This document shows positions 16,431 through 26,003 of a stretch of 64,000 nt of DNA, in pieces (the first letter of the stretch is position 1; each line of letters begins with the position of its first letter). The position numbers were made by a program, and so were the translations under genes. The stretch is from positions 1-64,000 of the forward strand of contig JANBVI010000020.1 in NCBI GenBank assembly GCA_024239075.1, given 5' to 3'. The notes beneath the pieces are model-generated. The model did not search any database, had not been told where the DNA came from, and was given only the letters and a program-made list of their open reading frames with translations. Source of the stretch: Fischerella sp. CENA71 (GTDB lineage: Bacteria; Cyanobacteriota; Cyanobacteriia; Cyanobacteriales; Nostocaceae).

Positions 16431-17156
16431 ACATACCAGTCTAAAGATAGAAGGAGAATTGACCTCCTCCTGCCTATGTATTAAGACTTACAAAGTTTAT
16501 TAATATTACATTATCCAGCAGATAGATTCATATTTCTCTCTATAAAAAGGATAATGCTTTAGTCACACATGGTTAATCCATGAACCCTGATTATTTTTTT
16601 GTCGCGAGTTTGGAACGCGACAGCTTTTCATCTAAATTAATTATTTTAATGCGTACACCACCAAATATCATCTTTAATCCAACAAAACCCAATTATCAAG
16701 AAGGAGCTTTGTGAAAGATAAACACATTACATCGAAAGTGTGATCACGATTTGCTATTACATTATCACATCAATGTTATAAGTTTAGGTGACAGCTTATT
16801 AGGTTATTAATAAGCTGTTGATTTCTAAGTCAAACAAATCATTCACCTGAAATAGCAGGTGGATTTTATACCGTATTAATACTTAAGTATTTTTTTTGCG
16901 ATAAAACCGATTACGATCGCAAAACAAATGTAGAAGTCAGAATTTATTGCTACCATCAGTCCTCTCCATGAAAATAGTGCAATATCTTAGAGCGATCGCA
17001 TGAGTTGATTGAAGAGAACACCAGGGAAACGGGAGACACTAACAGCTTCTTTTTAACAGACAAGTCATACTGAAGATAAATAGCTAAAGTAAAAAAAGAC
17101 AGTTATTTATAAAATTCTTTAGGTTCTCTGTGTCCTCTGTGGTTCGTTAATAAAAC
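16431..17156. other. Gene-free AT-rich stretch
   Basis: No open frame of interest is seen. There is a short inverted repeat around 16595-16625 (GTCGCGAGTTTGGAACGCGAC, a 5-6 base stem). HIP1-related GATCGC octamers lie near 16915 and 16992. The end (17127-17156) carries the CTCTGTGTCCTCTGTGGTTC-type sequence often seen before cyanobacterial genes as an intergenic repeat. Confidence 0.5.
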
Positions 17157-18611
17157 ATGACTTCGATATTGCCTTTACCAGATCCTCATCAAAGTAATGC
17201 ATCTAGTTGGGAAAAAGAGTTAGATAACGCTATTTTTAGCTTTGAAGATATTCAGGCAGAACTGAACTATAAACAAGCACAAACAGCACTGCGGAATTTA
17301 GTAGCCAATCTAGACCTTTCTCCTGAAGAACAAGCAGGACTGGAAACAGAAATTAATGATCTTGAAACCATGCTAGGCAAATTAGACAGCATGGTAGTAC
17401 ATATCGCTGCTTTTGGAATGGTCGGACGGGGTAAGTCTTCTTTACTGAATGCGTTGGTGGGTCAAACTGTATTTGAAACTGGGCCTTTGCACGGGGTGAC
17501 TCGTAATGCTCAAAGAGTAAATTGGACGATCACCGAAGAAGCAATTGGGGAGACAGAACATGCTTTGCGAGTAACCCTCTCTGGAAGTGGTCAATCGCGA
17601 GTAGAATTGATTGACACACCAGGATTAGACGAAGTTGATGGCGATACCCGCGCCGCTTTGGCGGAACAAATCGCAAAACAAGCAGATTTAATTCTGTTTG
17701 TAATTTCTGGTGATATGACCAAAGTTGAACACGAAGCCCTTTCGCAATTGCGGGAAGCAGGTAAACCAATATTGCTGGTGTTTAACAAAGTCGATCAGTA
17801 TCCGGAAGCAGACCGGATGGCAATTTATCACAAAATTCGCGATGAACGGGTACGGGAATTACTCTCACCGGATGAAATTGTCATGTCAGCAGCATCACCA
17901 TTAGTACGGACAGTAGTTCGTCGCCCTGATGGTAGCAGGGGTGTGCAGATGCGTCAAGGTAATGCTGAAGTAGAAGAGTTGAAGCTAAAAATTTTGGAAA
18001 TTTTGCAGCGTGAAGGTAAAGCCTTGGTTGCTCTCAATTCAATGCTGTATGCTGACAATGTGAATGAACAATTGGTGCAGCGTAAATTGATGATTCGGGA
18101 AAATGCTGCTAATCAATTGATTTGGAAAGCAGTGATGACAAAAGCAGCTGCGATCGCTCTTAATCCTTTAACAGTAGTTGATATTCTCAGTGGTGCGGCG
18201 ATTGATGTTGCTTTGATTTTGGGTTTATCTAAACTCTACGGTATGCCGATGAACGAATCAGGCGCTGTAAAGTTACTCAAAACAATAGCCTTAAGTATGG
18301 GTGGTATTGCTGCAAGTGAATTATTGGCAAATCTCGGTTTAAGTTCACTCAAAACTTTACTGGGTATCTCTGCACCCGCCACAGGTGGCGCATCTCTTGC
18401 GCCCTATATATCTGTAGCATTGACACAAGCAGGTGTGGCTGGTGTTTCTTCCTATGGAATTGGACAAGTTACTAAAGCTTATTTAGCCAATGGGGCAACC
18501 TGGGGACCAGATGGGCCGAAGATGGTGATTAATAAGATTTTGGCAACCTTGGACGAGGGTTCGATTTTGAATCGAATTAAGGAAGAATTACGGGCAAAAA
18601 TTAAGCTTTAA
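17157..18611 (+). CDS. GTP-binding protein with DUF697 domain
   Basis: The protein has 484 residues. An N-terminal helical region (1-80) is followed by a dynamin/Era-like GTPase: P-loop FGMVGRGKSSLLNALVGQ (about 84-101), switch region with HGVTRNAQRV, DTPGLDEVDGDTR and the NKVD base-recognition motif (about residue 204). The C-terminal part, from about 310, contains hydrophobic helices of the DUF697 type (VMTKAAAIALNPLTVVDILS, then GGIAASELLANLGLS), which associate with membranes. Such proteins are widespread in cyanobacteria and are thought to act at membranes, but the role is not established. The ATG at 17157 fits the domain start. It is monocistronic. Confidence 0.85.
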   Translation: MTSILPLPDPHQSNASSWEKELDNAIFSFEDIQAELNYKQAQTALRNLVANLDLSPEEQAGLETEINDLETMLGKLDSMVVHIAAFGMVGRGKSSLLNALVGQTVFETGPLHGVTRNAQRVNWTITEEAIGETEHALRVTLSGSGQSRVELIDTPGLDEVDGDTRAALAEQIAKQADLILFVISGDMTKVEHEALSQLREAGKPILLVFNKVDQYPEADRMAIYHKIRDERVRELLSPDEIVMSAASPLVRTVVRRPDGSRGVQMRQGNAEVEELKLKILEILQREGKALVALNSMLYADNVNEQLVQRKLMIRENAANQLIWKAVMTKAAAIALNPLTVVDILSGAAIDVALILGLSKLYGMPMNESGAVKLLKTIALSMGGIAASELLANLGLSSLKTLLGISAPATGGASLAPYISVALTQAGVAGVSSYGIGQVTKAYLANGATWGPDGPKMVINKILATLDEGSILNRIKEELRAKIKL

Positions 18612-19578
18612 TTATTTTTTGGATAGTATTGCGATCGCAGGTTAGTGTATCCATGTGACCATTTGCTCCTGTTGGATATCTACGAGCATTAATTGCAAAT
18701 TGTTTTGGTTGGCAATGGTTTATGGAAATGTCCTGAATGTATGTTTGGGGACAAAGAGGGCGAGAGTGCTTGGTCGTGCGATCGCCCTTCTCTATTACCA
18801 GAGAATCTCATGCAATGATATTTATCTATCATTTACATTATATTTTTTGATGAGATTTACTTATCAAAGAAAATTTTATTTTTGTGATGTATAAATTTTG
18901 AATTTTAGTTGGGAATTATTAGCCTATGCATCAGCCATTTAACTTATGCATAAGAACATCATGGTTTAACTTTATATCAACTAAATTTAGGTATTTCAAA
19001 ATCCGGATTTGTTTTATAAATTTTGTAGAGAATGAATACATAACAATCCATATGCTAAAAATCATCAATAATTGCTTATCAGTTTATGAAAAATAGTATG
19101 ATTGAAGTTATCTGAATTTTTCAGCCAGTATTTTGACATAAAAAGATAGTCTAAATTCTCACTTTTTGTACTGGCATGACTAATATGATTGCCTAAAAAT
19201 ATCAGATTCAGGTATAAAAAACATAGATTTTGCAAGACTTCAGCAATAATCTCAATTTGCTAAAAAGTCTGATAAATAGGATCAGCAGCTATTTTTGTCT
19301 AACAAAGCAAACTATAAAAACAAGAAAAATGATACAAAACTACTGTTTAAAAAAACACAATAGATAAAACAGCCAATGTGATCTATTTATTACATAATCA
19401 TTTGTAACAAATCGTCAAACCTGAAACTAATATCAAAAAATGCAGTTATTGACTTTGAATTAGCTATTTTTTGAAACAATGATCACTAAGTTTAGGTAAG
19501 AGAAAGAACAATGCTATTTGATCCTTCTAGTGAACGTGGTAGTGGCAGATAAACAAACAGCCTCAGCTACCAAGATAA
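18612..19578. other. Gene-free AT-rich stretch
   Basis: Nearly 1 kb without a supported gene. A 79-codon frame at 18655-18894 has no family resemblance, and its sequence is low-complexity and hydrophobic by chance. The stretch from 18900 to 19500 is strongly AT-rich with many stops in all frames. It ends at the MITE-like element. Confidence 0.5.
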
Positions 19579-19727
19579 TAGACCTCTTGCATAAATATTT
19601 AAAACATCATGTTGAGCGAAGCGAAACATCTGTGAGATTCTTCATTCCACTAGGTTACATACCCTACACCGAAGGCTTACGCCTACAGAATGACAAACCT
19701 GATTTTTCCATTCGTGCAAGAGGTCTA
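19579..19727. mobile_element. MITE-like element abutting tsaE
   Basis: TAGACCTCTTGCA (19579-19591) and TGCAAGAGGTCTA (19715-19727) are perfect 13-base terminal inverted repeats around a 149-base element. If the outer TA on each side is a target duplication, the ends are GACCTCTTGCA, a layout expected for IS630/Tc1-type movement. The interior has no real ORF. The right end overlaps the tsaE stop codon. Confidence 0.75.
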
Positions 19728-20189
19728 ATGCTTAAAAGCAGCTAAAATTTCTGCATTGATAATGAAATTATGGCAAGTAACCTCAACTTGACGATTTCCT
19801 TGATCTTCATGACTCAAATGCAGAGTGAGATAACTATGTGGCTGATAGAACATTCTGTCCGCCCATTCGATCGCCACTATTCCCGGCGCAACCTCAAAAC
19901 CTTCCCAGTAGATTTCTAAGTTTAAACCTGCGACTTCTTGCGGTTCTAAGCGATACAGATCCAGATGGTACAGAGGAAGCCGCCCTGTCGTATATTCATT
20001 AATCAGAGTAAAAGTAGGACTGACAATTGGTTCGGTGATACCTAAACCTTCACCAATACCTTGTACCAAAGTCGTTTTACCAGCACCTAAATCACCTTTC
20101 AACAAAATAACACTATTAGCACTCAGGTATTGACCGAGAATGACACCAAGCGATCGCGTCGCTTCTGCACCAGTAAGAAAAATTTTCAT
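19725..20189 (-). CDS. tsaE: tRNA threonylcarbamoyladenosine biosynthesis ATPase TsaE
   Basis: TsaE is the ATPase partner of TsaB/TsaD in making t6A37 on ANN-decoding tRNAs. From ATG 20189 the protein has 154 residues. [20 protein letters not shown] is the P-loop; [10 protein letters not shown] and [10 protein letters not shown] are family signatures, and VAIEWADR is the late motif. The start ATG overlaps the yvcK stop as ATGA, indicating coupled translation; the longer frame to 20216 would overlap further and is less likely. The TAG stop (19727-19725) is the first three bases of a MITE-like inverted repeat, so the C-terminus has probably been altered by the insertion. Confidence 0.93.
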   Translation of the reverse strand: MKIFLTGAEATRSLGVILGQYLSANSVILLKGDLGAGKTTLVQGIGEGLGITEPIVSPTFTLINEYTTGRLPLYHLDLYRLEPQEVAGLNLEIYWEGFEVAPGIVAIEWADRMFYQPHSYLTLHLSHEDQGNRQVEVTCHNFIINAEILAAFKH

Positions 20190-21556
20190 TTGCTGTGCTG
20201 CGCTCCACTGTACCAACGTAATAACACCTTTGCTAATTTTTGGGGATCATGACGTACGCAACCTGTTTCATCTTCGTGCATAACATTAGCTAAAACAATC
20301 CTTCGCCCTAATTTGGTGATATCTTCGCGATCTAAAAATACAGGATGGGACTGTTGTTGTGCGTAACGTATGAGGGCGCGTTCTGAAGGAGATTTTTTGT
20401 GTACCAGCACAGCATTAAATAAACGTTGACCATTGCAAGCAGCATCAATTGCCCGAATATGATCAGCAACAGTGAATCCTTGGGTTTCGCCTGGTTGAGT
20501 CATTATGTTGCAGACATAAATACAGGGTGCTTCAGAAGCTGCGATCGCATCAGCAATTTCTGGTACTAACAGATTAGGAATGACGCTAGTATAAAGACTA
20601 CCAGGCCCCATAATTATATAATTAGCTTCCTTAATAGCCTTAATTGCTGCGGGTAAAGCAGGAGGATTCGCAGGGAGACAGCCAATCTTAACAATATTAC
20701 CTCCAGCTTCGGTAATTTTAGACTCCCCCTCGATACGCCGACCATCAGCTAACTCAGCCCACAGACGCACATCACTTAAAGTCGCTGGTAACACTTGTCC
20801 CCGGATCGCAAGTACCTTAGAACTAGCAGCAACAGCCCGTTCCAAATCTCCGGTAATTTCACTCATCGCAGTTAAGAATAAATTACCAAAACTGTGACCA
20901 GTCAAACCATCACCGACTTGAAAACGATATTGAAATAATTCTGTGAGTAATTTTTCTTCATCCGCCAGTGCTGCTAAACAATTGCGAATATCCCCTGGTG
21001 GTAAAACCCCAAATTCTCGACGCAAGCGCCCGGAAGATCCGCCATCATCAGCGACAGTAACAATAGCAGTAATATTAGCACTATAACGCTTGAGTCCTCT
21101 GAGTAATGTGGAAAGTCCCGTTCCACCACCAATCACAACTATTTTCGGCCCTCGGTACAATCGGCGATGGGCCAGCAGCATATCCACTAATTCTTCTTCA
21201 TTATCAGATCGTAGCGCTTCAGTAATTGAACCTACTGTGCGGGTTTGTCCCCAAAGCAGCAACAATAAACCACCCAGAAGAACTAAAGGGCCACTAATAT
21301 AGTTGGGTATGATTTCGGCGATCGTTCCCAAAAAACTCCTGACTAATTCTAATGCCCAGAAAATCGGCGTTAATTTAATCCAAATTGCCAAACCCAGAGC
21401 TGCAAGTAAAACACCGCCGATGCTAATTAAAAACCAACGTTTCACCGAAAGTCCGGGTGACAACCATTTGAACCACTGATTAACTCGGTAAGAAGTGCGA
21501 TGGCGCGACTGCTTTTGCAAAGTCTTCAGGGCTTGTCTGAAAAAACCAAGTGACAT
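20186..21556 (-). CDS. yvcK: YvcK/CofD-like gluconeogenesis factor
   Basis: YvcK proteins bind UDP-GlcNAc and are needed for normal carbon flux and cell shape. This 456-residue version has a cyanobacterial N-terminal extension with two membrane helices (about 45-65 and 88-105) before the core, which starts [19 protein letters not shown] at about 137. [32 protein letters not shown] and [16 protein letters not shown] are conserved CofD/YvcK motifs. The core is complete. tsaE overlaps its stop by four bases. The name rests on homology; catalytic activity is not implied. Confidence 0.92.
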   Translation of the reverse strand: MSLGFFRQALKTLQKQSRHRTSYRVNQWFKWLSPGLSVKRWFLISIGGVLLAALGLAIWIKLTPIFWALELVRSFLGTIAEIIPNYISGPLVLLGGLLLLLWGQTRTVGSITEALRSDNEEELVDMLLAHRRLYRGPKIVVIGGGTGLSTLLRGLKRYSANITAIVTVADDGGSSGRLRREFGVLPPGDIRNCLAALADEEKLLTELFQYRFQVGDGLTGHSFGNLFLTAMSEITGDLERAVAASSKVLAIRGQVLPATLSDVRLWAELADGRRIEGESKITEAGGNIVKIGCLPANPPALPAAIKAIKEANYIIMGPGSLYTSVIPNLLVPEIADAIAASEAPCIYVCNIMTQPGETQGFTVADHIRAIDAACNGQRLFNAVLVHKKSPSERALIRYAQQQSHPVFLDREDITKLGRRIVLANVMHEDETGCVRHDPQKLAKVLLRWYSGAQHSK

Positions 21557-21716
21557 ATCTAAAAAGGAGCGATGATAAAAACTAAATAATTAACAGAAAA
21601 TTTACACTACCTGGTCTATATCCCAAATGTGAGATTCTTAGTAGATCGAAAGCACCCTGTCAAAGTTTCCAATCTGCGCCTAAACACAAAATTTTGGTTG
21701 AGTCAATTAAAAATTT

Positions 21717-22211
21717 ATGGAAAAGCGAATTTTAGGATTAGATCCAGGATTAGCAAAGTTGGGATTTGGAACAATTATCCACAAATCAAACCAACCTCAG
21801 CAGCAAGATATCTCAGTAGAGATGCTAGATTTCGGTGTTATTAGTACAGAGGCTGGTGCAGAAATGGGACAAAGACTACGCACATTGTACGAAGATTTAC
21901 ACACTTTGATAAAGGAATTACAACCCGATTTGGTAGCAATTGAAAAATTATTTTTCTATCGTATGGGCAATACTATACTAGTTGCTCAAGCACGGGGTGT
22001 CATCATGTTAGTTCTAGCGCAACACAATCTTCCGTATTTAGAGTTTACCCCTGCTCAAATTAAACAAGCATTAACCGGATATGGCAATGCAGAAAAATAT
22101 GAAGTTCAACAAGCTGTAGCGCGAGAGTTAAATCTAGATTATATCCCCCATCCAGATGATGCCGCCGATGCTTTAGCTGTCGCTTTGACAGCATTGTTTC
22201 AGTATTTGTGA
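21717..22211 (+). CDS. ruvC: Holliday junction resolvase RuvC
   Basis: RuvC is the endonuclease that cuts four-way DNA junctions made by RuvAB-driven branch migration. The protein has 164 residues. Acidic catalytic residues are in [14 protein letters not shown] (D8), [12 protein letters not shown] (E69 region) and [14 protein letters not shown] (the terminal Asp pair). [13 protein letters not shown] and [17 protein letters not shown] are standard RuvC segments. The start is ATG 21717. The last bases overlap a decayed minus-strand EAD gene. Confidence 0.96.
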   Translation: MEKRILGLDPGLAKLGFGTIIHKSNQPQQQDISVEMLDFGVISTEAGAEMGQRLRTLYEDLHTLIKELQPDLVAIEKLFFYRMGNTILVAQARGVIMLVLAQHNLPYLEFTPAQIKQALTGYGNAEKYEVQQAVARELNLDYIPHPDDAADALAVALTALFQYL

Positions 22212-22409
22212 AGTATAAAAAATCGATCTGAGCCGCCTATATGTATTTCTTTCCCTTCGCCAATATTGACATTATATTTACCTAATTTGGATGGATAAGT
22301 GGCGATCGCCATCCAAAAGTAGCTGACGCAAAACTGTTATATCTTCATCGGTTTGTTGTCCCTTTTCAACTCGATGCAGAATTTGCTTGAGGTGTTCAGA
22401 AGGTGTCAT
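22199..22409 (-). pseudogene. Frameshifted remnant of an effector-associated-type N-terminal domain
   Basis: From ATG 22409 the minus strand encodes MTPSEHLKQILHRVEKGQQT, then DEDITVLRQLLLDGDRHLSIQ, and then hits a TAA at 22280. Shifting by one base near 22284 restores homology: LGKYNVNIGEGKEIHIGGSD, ending at a TGA at 22199. The combined pattern matches the first ~60 residues of the protein at 26004-27197 (CILDRVSRHEHTEADILSLR, then VQLGKNIVNIGQVNGGEFHI). The rest of the gene (the effector) is missing, and the end overlaps ruvC by 13 bases. It is a decayed gene of the same domain family as the nearby system. Confidence 0.75.
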
Positions 22410-22596
22410 TGAATACGTTTGTGTGACTAGATGATAATTACAGTAAAGCAGTTTGCCTATTTCACTACTTTAGTAGCATTTTAATTAACTTTAAATTTTA
22501 AAGATTACCAATGGTTTTAGGCTAATTTTCCATAGTATCCAATTAGACAAGTAATAATAAGAATAGTAAGGTGGACGCAACAACCTGGAGGTAGTT

Positions 22597-25500
22597 TTGA
22601 ACGTAGCTAGTAAGGTAAATGCAATTATCAACGCATGGTTCGACTACATTGCTTTGGATGATTACAGTAAAGCCAGAATTGAAGCTAATAGTGATGCAGT
22701 ACAACGGCGCGGTGTAAACTTATTAGGTGACAATTTATTAATTGAACCAGCTACCTTTTCACAACTGCAACAGAAAGCTACCAAAGATCAAAAATATCAA
22801 CAGGAAGCGGTGTGGGTTTTGTCATTTCCACAAGTTGTACATATAGATAACAAAAAATCTTATCTTTGTCCTCTTTTTAGCTTGGATGTTACATCTATTC
22901 TTAAAGGAGAGTACCGAGAACAAGGCTGGAATCTTGAAGAGTTACAACTCGTGGAAGCAGGAGATAATTTAGCTACTTTCTTGGGGCTGGATGATGAACA
23001 ACGTGAGCAGTTGATTACCCAAGATGGACTGCGAAATTTTCTGGAGACAACCTTTGAGTTGAACTTTGAAACTTATGAACAGTGGATGCGCCAGTTTAGA
23101 ATACCTCGCTCTCATTTTCAGATTAAAGAGCAGCCATATTTATTTGAATTTTCAGGAGCAATATTTTCTAGGAATCTCAAACAAGACTTGAAAGAAATCA
23201 GGAAAGAAATTAAGTCAGGCTCAAAAAATTGGTTAAAGTCAGGACATCCAGCTCATGAATATTTGTTTGGTGTACCTCAGCCTGCAAAACATGAAGTTAC
23301 TTATATGGGTGCTTTCCCAATTTATGCACCAACTAACTCGCAATTAAAAGCACTGAAACACGCCCAAAGTGAACCTGTGACGGCTGTGCAAGGGCCACCA
23401 GGTTCTGGAAAGACTACCCTCATTCTTCATCTTATTGCTCAACAGGTAGTTCAACGCGCACTCAATTTAATTGAAACTGGTAAAGATATCAATAATTTGA
23501 CAGTTGTTAGCAGTACTAACAATAAAGCAGTTGAAAACGTCATTGACAAGCTAGATGAGTGGTTAGATTTTCAATCGTTACAACACGATTTTTTCTATCT
23601 CAAAGGAGGAAGTAAACTTAATATAACATCCTCTGGAGGTGCTTTAGAACATCTACAACAGGCTCTTGATTATTTACAAAATAATAGATTTGATGAAGAG
23701 CATCTTAATACTCTCAAACAACAAATTAAACAAATTAAAGATGAGTTAGTATCTGAGGAATATAATTATTTAGAACAATGTCGCCAAAGAGTTTTAGATG
23801 AAAAACGAAAACCTCAAGTTTTAAAACAGATACAAACACTTAAGCAACATTTAGACGAAATAAAATCCGAGAGAAACAACTCTCAAAAACGAGCATCACA
23901 ATTATCGGAGTATGACAAACTTCCAATAGAAGCTTACCGACAAATTGAAGTCATTTTTCATCATGCTTATTTGCAACTACCTAAAGGAAATATCTCTTGG
24001 TGGAAGAGGATATTACTTTGGATTACAGGTAGAACAGAAGAACAAATCCTGAAAAAAATAGCCAAAGATTGCCAAGCATTAATTTCAAATACTGAGAGTA
24101 CTATTTTTACTGTAGAAGTTCCCAGGACTCGTAGTGATTTGGCTCAAAAGATATGGTTGATTCGCGAATGGCTTGATAATGCAAATAAGCTAAAAAAATT
24201 ACAAGAAAGGTTGCAAGAATTTTCTGGAGACATAGCTATTACAGAGCAACAAATAAATGAAGCAAGTAAGGAATTAAGTTTGTTAGAAAATAGATTGGCG
24301 ACTCTACTAGAAGATTTTTACGCTTCCTTTCATCAAAATTTTCATGAGCAGCATAAAGAGCTTTTTCACCTATCGCGAGAATTTCTCACTCAACAAGCAC
24401 TGTGTTACAAAGACCGCGTAAAATCTTCTTTGGAACTTTATTCAAGTGTTCTGTCAGGAGGTGAATGGAAAAATAAAAAGAAAATGGCAGAAAATCTGGA
24501 GGAGCATATTAAAAATTTGAGTTTCATGTTTCCTGTTATTACATGTACATTGCTTTCAATCCGAAATATGCTCCCGTGGGTTTCCGAATGTGTTGATCGC
24601 ACAATTGTAGACGAAGCTGGAATGATTCCACTACATCAGACATTTCCATTACTGGTGCGATCGCGCAAAGCTATTATTGTTGGTGATCCATTGCAAATTG
24701 AGCCTGTAATTAGTCTGAGCAACCAAACACGCGATAACTATTACCAAACAGCATTTATTGATAAAGGATTAACTGAAAACGATTACCGTCGCTACAGTCC
24801 AGAGGAAGAATATAACGCTACTACTTATCATCGTGCTGCGGGAGCAAATGGAGAAGATAATGATCAAGGTCAAGGGATTCGTTTAATTGATCATCACCGT
24901 TGTCAACCTAGCATTATTCAGTATTGTAATACAATTGCTAAATATGGATTAGAGGTCAAGACACAACCTGTTGATTCTTTATTAGAATCACACTTAATTG
25001 CTTACCACGTTGAAGGAAATATCAGCAGAAATGTTAACCACGAAGAAGTTACTGCTGTATGTGATTTAATTAAGCACTTGCAAAATCAAGGTTATTTATT
25101 AGAAGACATAGGTGTTATATCAGCCTTTCGCGCTCAAGCTGATGCATTGAAGGAAGCCATAGCTAAAAATTTCTCTAAATTTGACCCAACATATGTAGGG
25201 ACAATTCACACTTTTCAAGGTTCGGAAAAGAAGGTAATTATTCTGTCAACAAAGGTTTGCCGTTTACAGGATAACGTTAGATGGATTAACCAGCGACCAA
25301 ATCTTTTGAATGTTGCTGTATCGAGAGCAAAAGAATTATTTATTTTGGTTGGTAATCTTTACCGCCTAGAAAAAGCTGGAAGCTACACTCGTCAGCTTGT
25401 GGAACATATTCGAGAGCAAGGAGTTATTGTAGAGTACAAATCCAAAGCAGAAATTCCTCAGCCACAGCCTGGAAGTATTCTAGTTTATGATTGTGAGCAT

Positions 25501-25980
25501 TTAAGACTTTTTAGAGAAGCTATTGAGCAAGCTGAAGATGAATTGATGATTATTACACCTTGGATTCGTGGAAGTGAATCAAAACAATTTTTGAATGATG
25601 TAGTTTCAGTTTTAGAAAGAGGAGTGAAGGTTATAGTCATATACGGGAACCAAAAGCCAGGAAGTGGAGAAAATGATAATAATGATGTATCAATTGAGAA
25701 CAATTTGAGAGATTTGTTTTCTCAGTATTCTGATTCGTGTTTCACTCGTTTAGGTCAAGACATACACATTGAAAGTGAAGGAACTAATGAAAAAATCTTG
25801 GTCTGTGATACTAAATTTGCTGTTGCAGGAAGTTGGAATTGGCTTTCTCATCCTTATAGAAAGCAGTGTAGTAAATCTTTAATCAACCCCAAAGTTCAAA
25901 TTCGCCGGGAAACCAGTATACAAATTTCTGACTTACCTTCTATTGAGAATATAAAAACTAGAATTTATCAATTAATTTAG
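22597..25980 (+). CDS. SF1 (Upf1/DNA2-type) helicase fused to a PLD-like domain
   Basis: The protein has 1127 residues. An N-terminal region of unknown fold (1-250) precedes a superfamily 1 helicase split by a long coiled coil. Walker A is GPPGSGKT (266-273). About 400 residues later come motif II VDEAGMIPL (D672-E673), VGDPLQIEPV, DHHRCQPSIIQYC, GTIHTFQGSEKKVIILSTK and NVAVSRAKELFILVG, as in AAA_11/AAA_12 (COG1112) helicases. Residues ~980-1127 resemble a phospholipase D-like nuclease: EDELMIITPWIRG, GVKVIVIYG and NEKILVCDTKFAVAGSWNWL. In that last motif the HKD histidine is replaced by Asn1064, while Lys1066 and Asp1071 remain. Start is TTG 22597, 5 bases after GGAGGT. A single-chain helicase-PLD architecture is known from Mokosh type II antiphage systems; assignment to that class is inference. 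Confidence 0.85.
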   Translation: MNVASKVNAIINAWFDYIALDDYSKARIEANSDAVQRRGVNLLGDNLLIEPATFSQLQQKATKDQKYQQEAVWVLSFPQVVHIDNKKSYLCPLFSLDVTSILKGEYREQGWNLEELQLVEAGDNLATFLGLDDEQREQLITQDGLRNFLETTFELNFETYEQWMRQFRIPRSHFQIKEQPYLFEFSGAIFSRNLKQDLKEIRKEIKSGSKNWLKSGHPAHEYLFGVPQPAKHEVTYMGAFPIYAPTNSQLKALKHAQSEPVTAVQGPPGSGKTTLILHLIAQQVVQRALNLIETGKDINNLTVVSSTNNKAVENVIDKLDEWLDFQSLQHDFFYLKGGSKLNITSSGGALEHLQQALDYLQNNRFDEEHLNTLKQQIKQIKDELVSEEYNYLEQCRQRVLDEKRKPQVLKQIQTLKQHLDEIKSERNNSQKRASQLSEYDKLPIEAYRQIEVIFHHAYLQLPKGNISWWKRILLWITGRTEEQILKKIAKDCQALISNTESTIFTVEVPRTRSDLAQKIWLIREWLDNANKLKKLQERLQEFSGDIAITEQQINEASKELSLLENRLATLLEDFYASFHQNFHEQHKELFHLSREFLTQQALCYKDRVKSSLELYSSVLSGGEWKNKKKMAENLEEHIKNLSFMFPVITCTLLSIRNMLPWVSECVDRTIVDEAGMIPLHQTFPLLVRSRKAIIVGDPLQIEPVISLSNQTRDNYYQTAFIDKGLTENDYRRYSPEEEYNATTYHRAAGANGEDNDQGQGIRLIDHHRCQPSIIQYCNTIAKYGLEVKTQPVDSLLESHLIAYHVEGNISRNVNHEEVTAVCDLIKHLQNQGYLLEDIGVISAFRAQADALKEAIAKNFSKFDPTYVGTIHTFQGSEKKVIILSTKVCRLQDNVRWINQRPNLLNVAVSRAKELFILVGNLYRLEKAGSYTRQLVEHIREQGVIVEYKSKAEIPQPQPGSILVYDCEHLRLFREAIEQAEDELMIITPWIRGSESKQFLNDVVSVLERGVKVIVIYGNQKPGSGENDNNDVSIENNLRDLFSQYSDSCFTRLGQDIHIESEGTNEKILVCDTKFAVAGSWNWLSHPYRKQCSKSLINPKVQIRRETSIQISDLPSIENIKTRIYQLI

Positions 25981-26003
25981 AGAATAACTAGCAAACTTTA
26001 ACT

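Noticed and set aside
18655-18894. 79-codon plus-strand frame after the DUF697 GTPase gene
   Set aside because: AT-rich, no domain or signal, no ribosome binding site; looks like chance.
19518-19745. 75-codon frame over the MITE-like element
   Set aside because: It lies almost entirely within the inverted-repeat element and has no recognisable protein.
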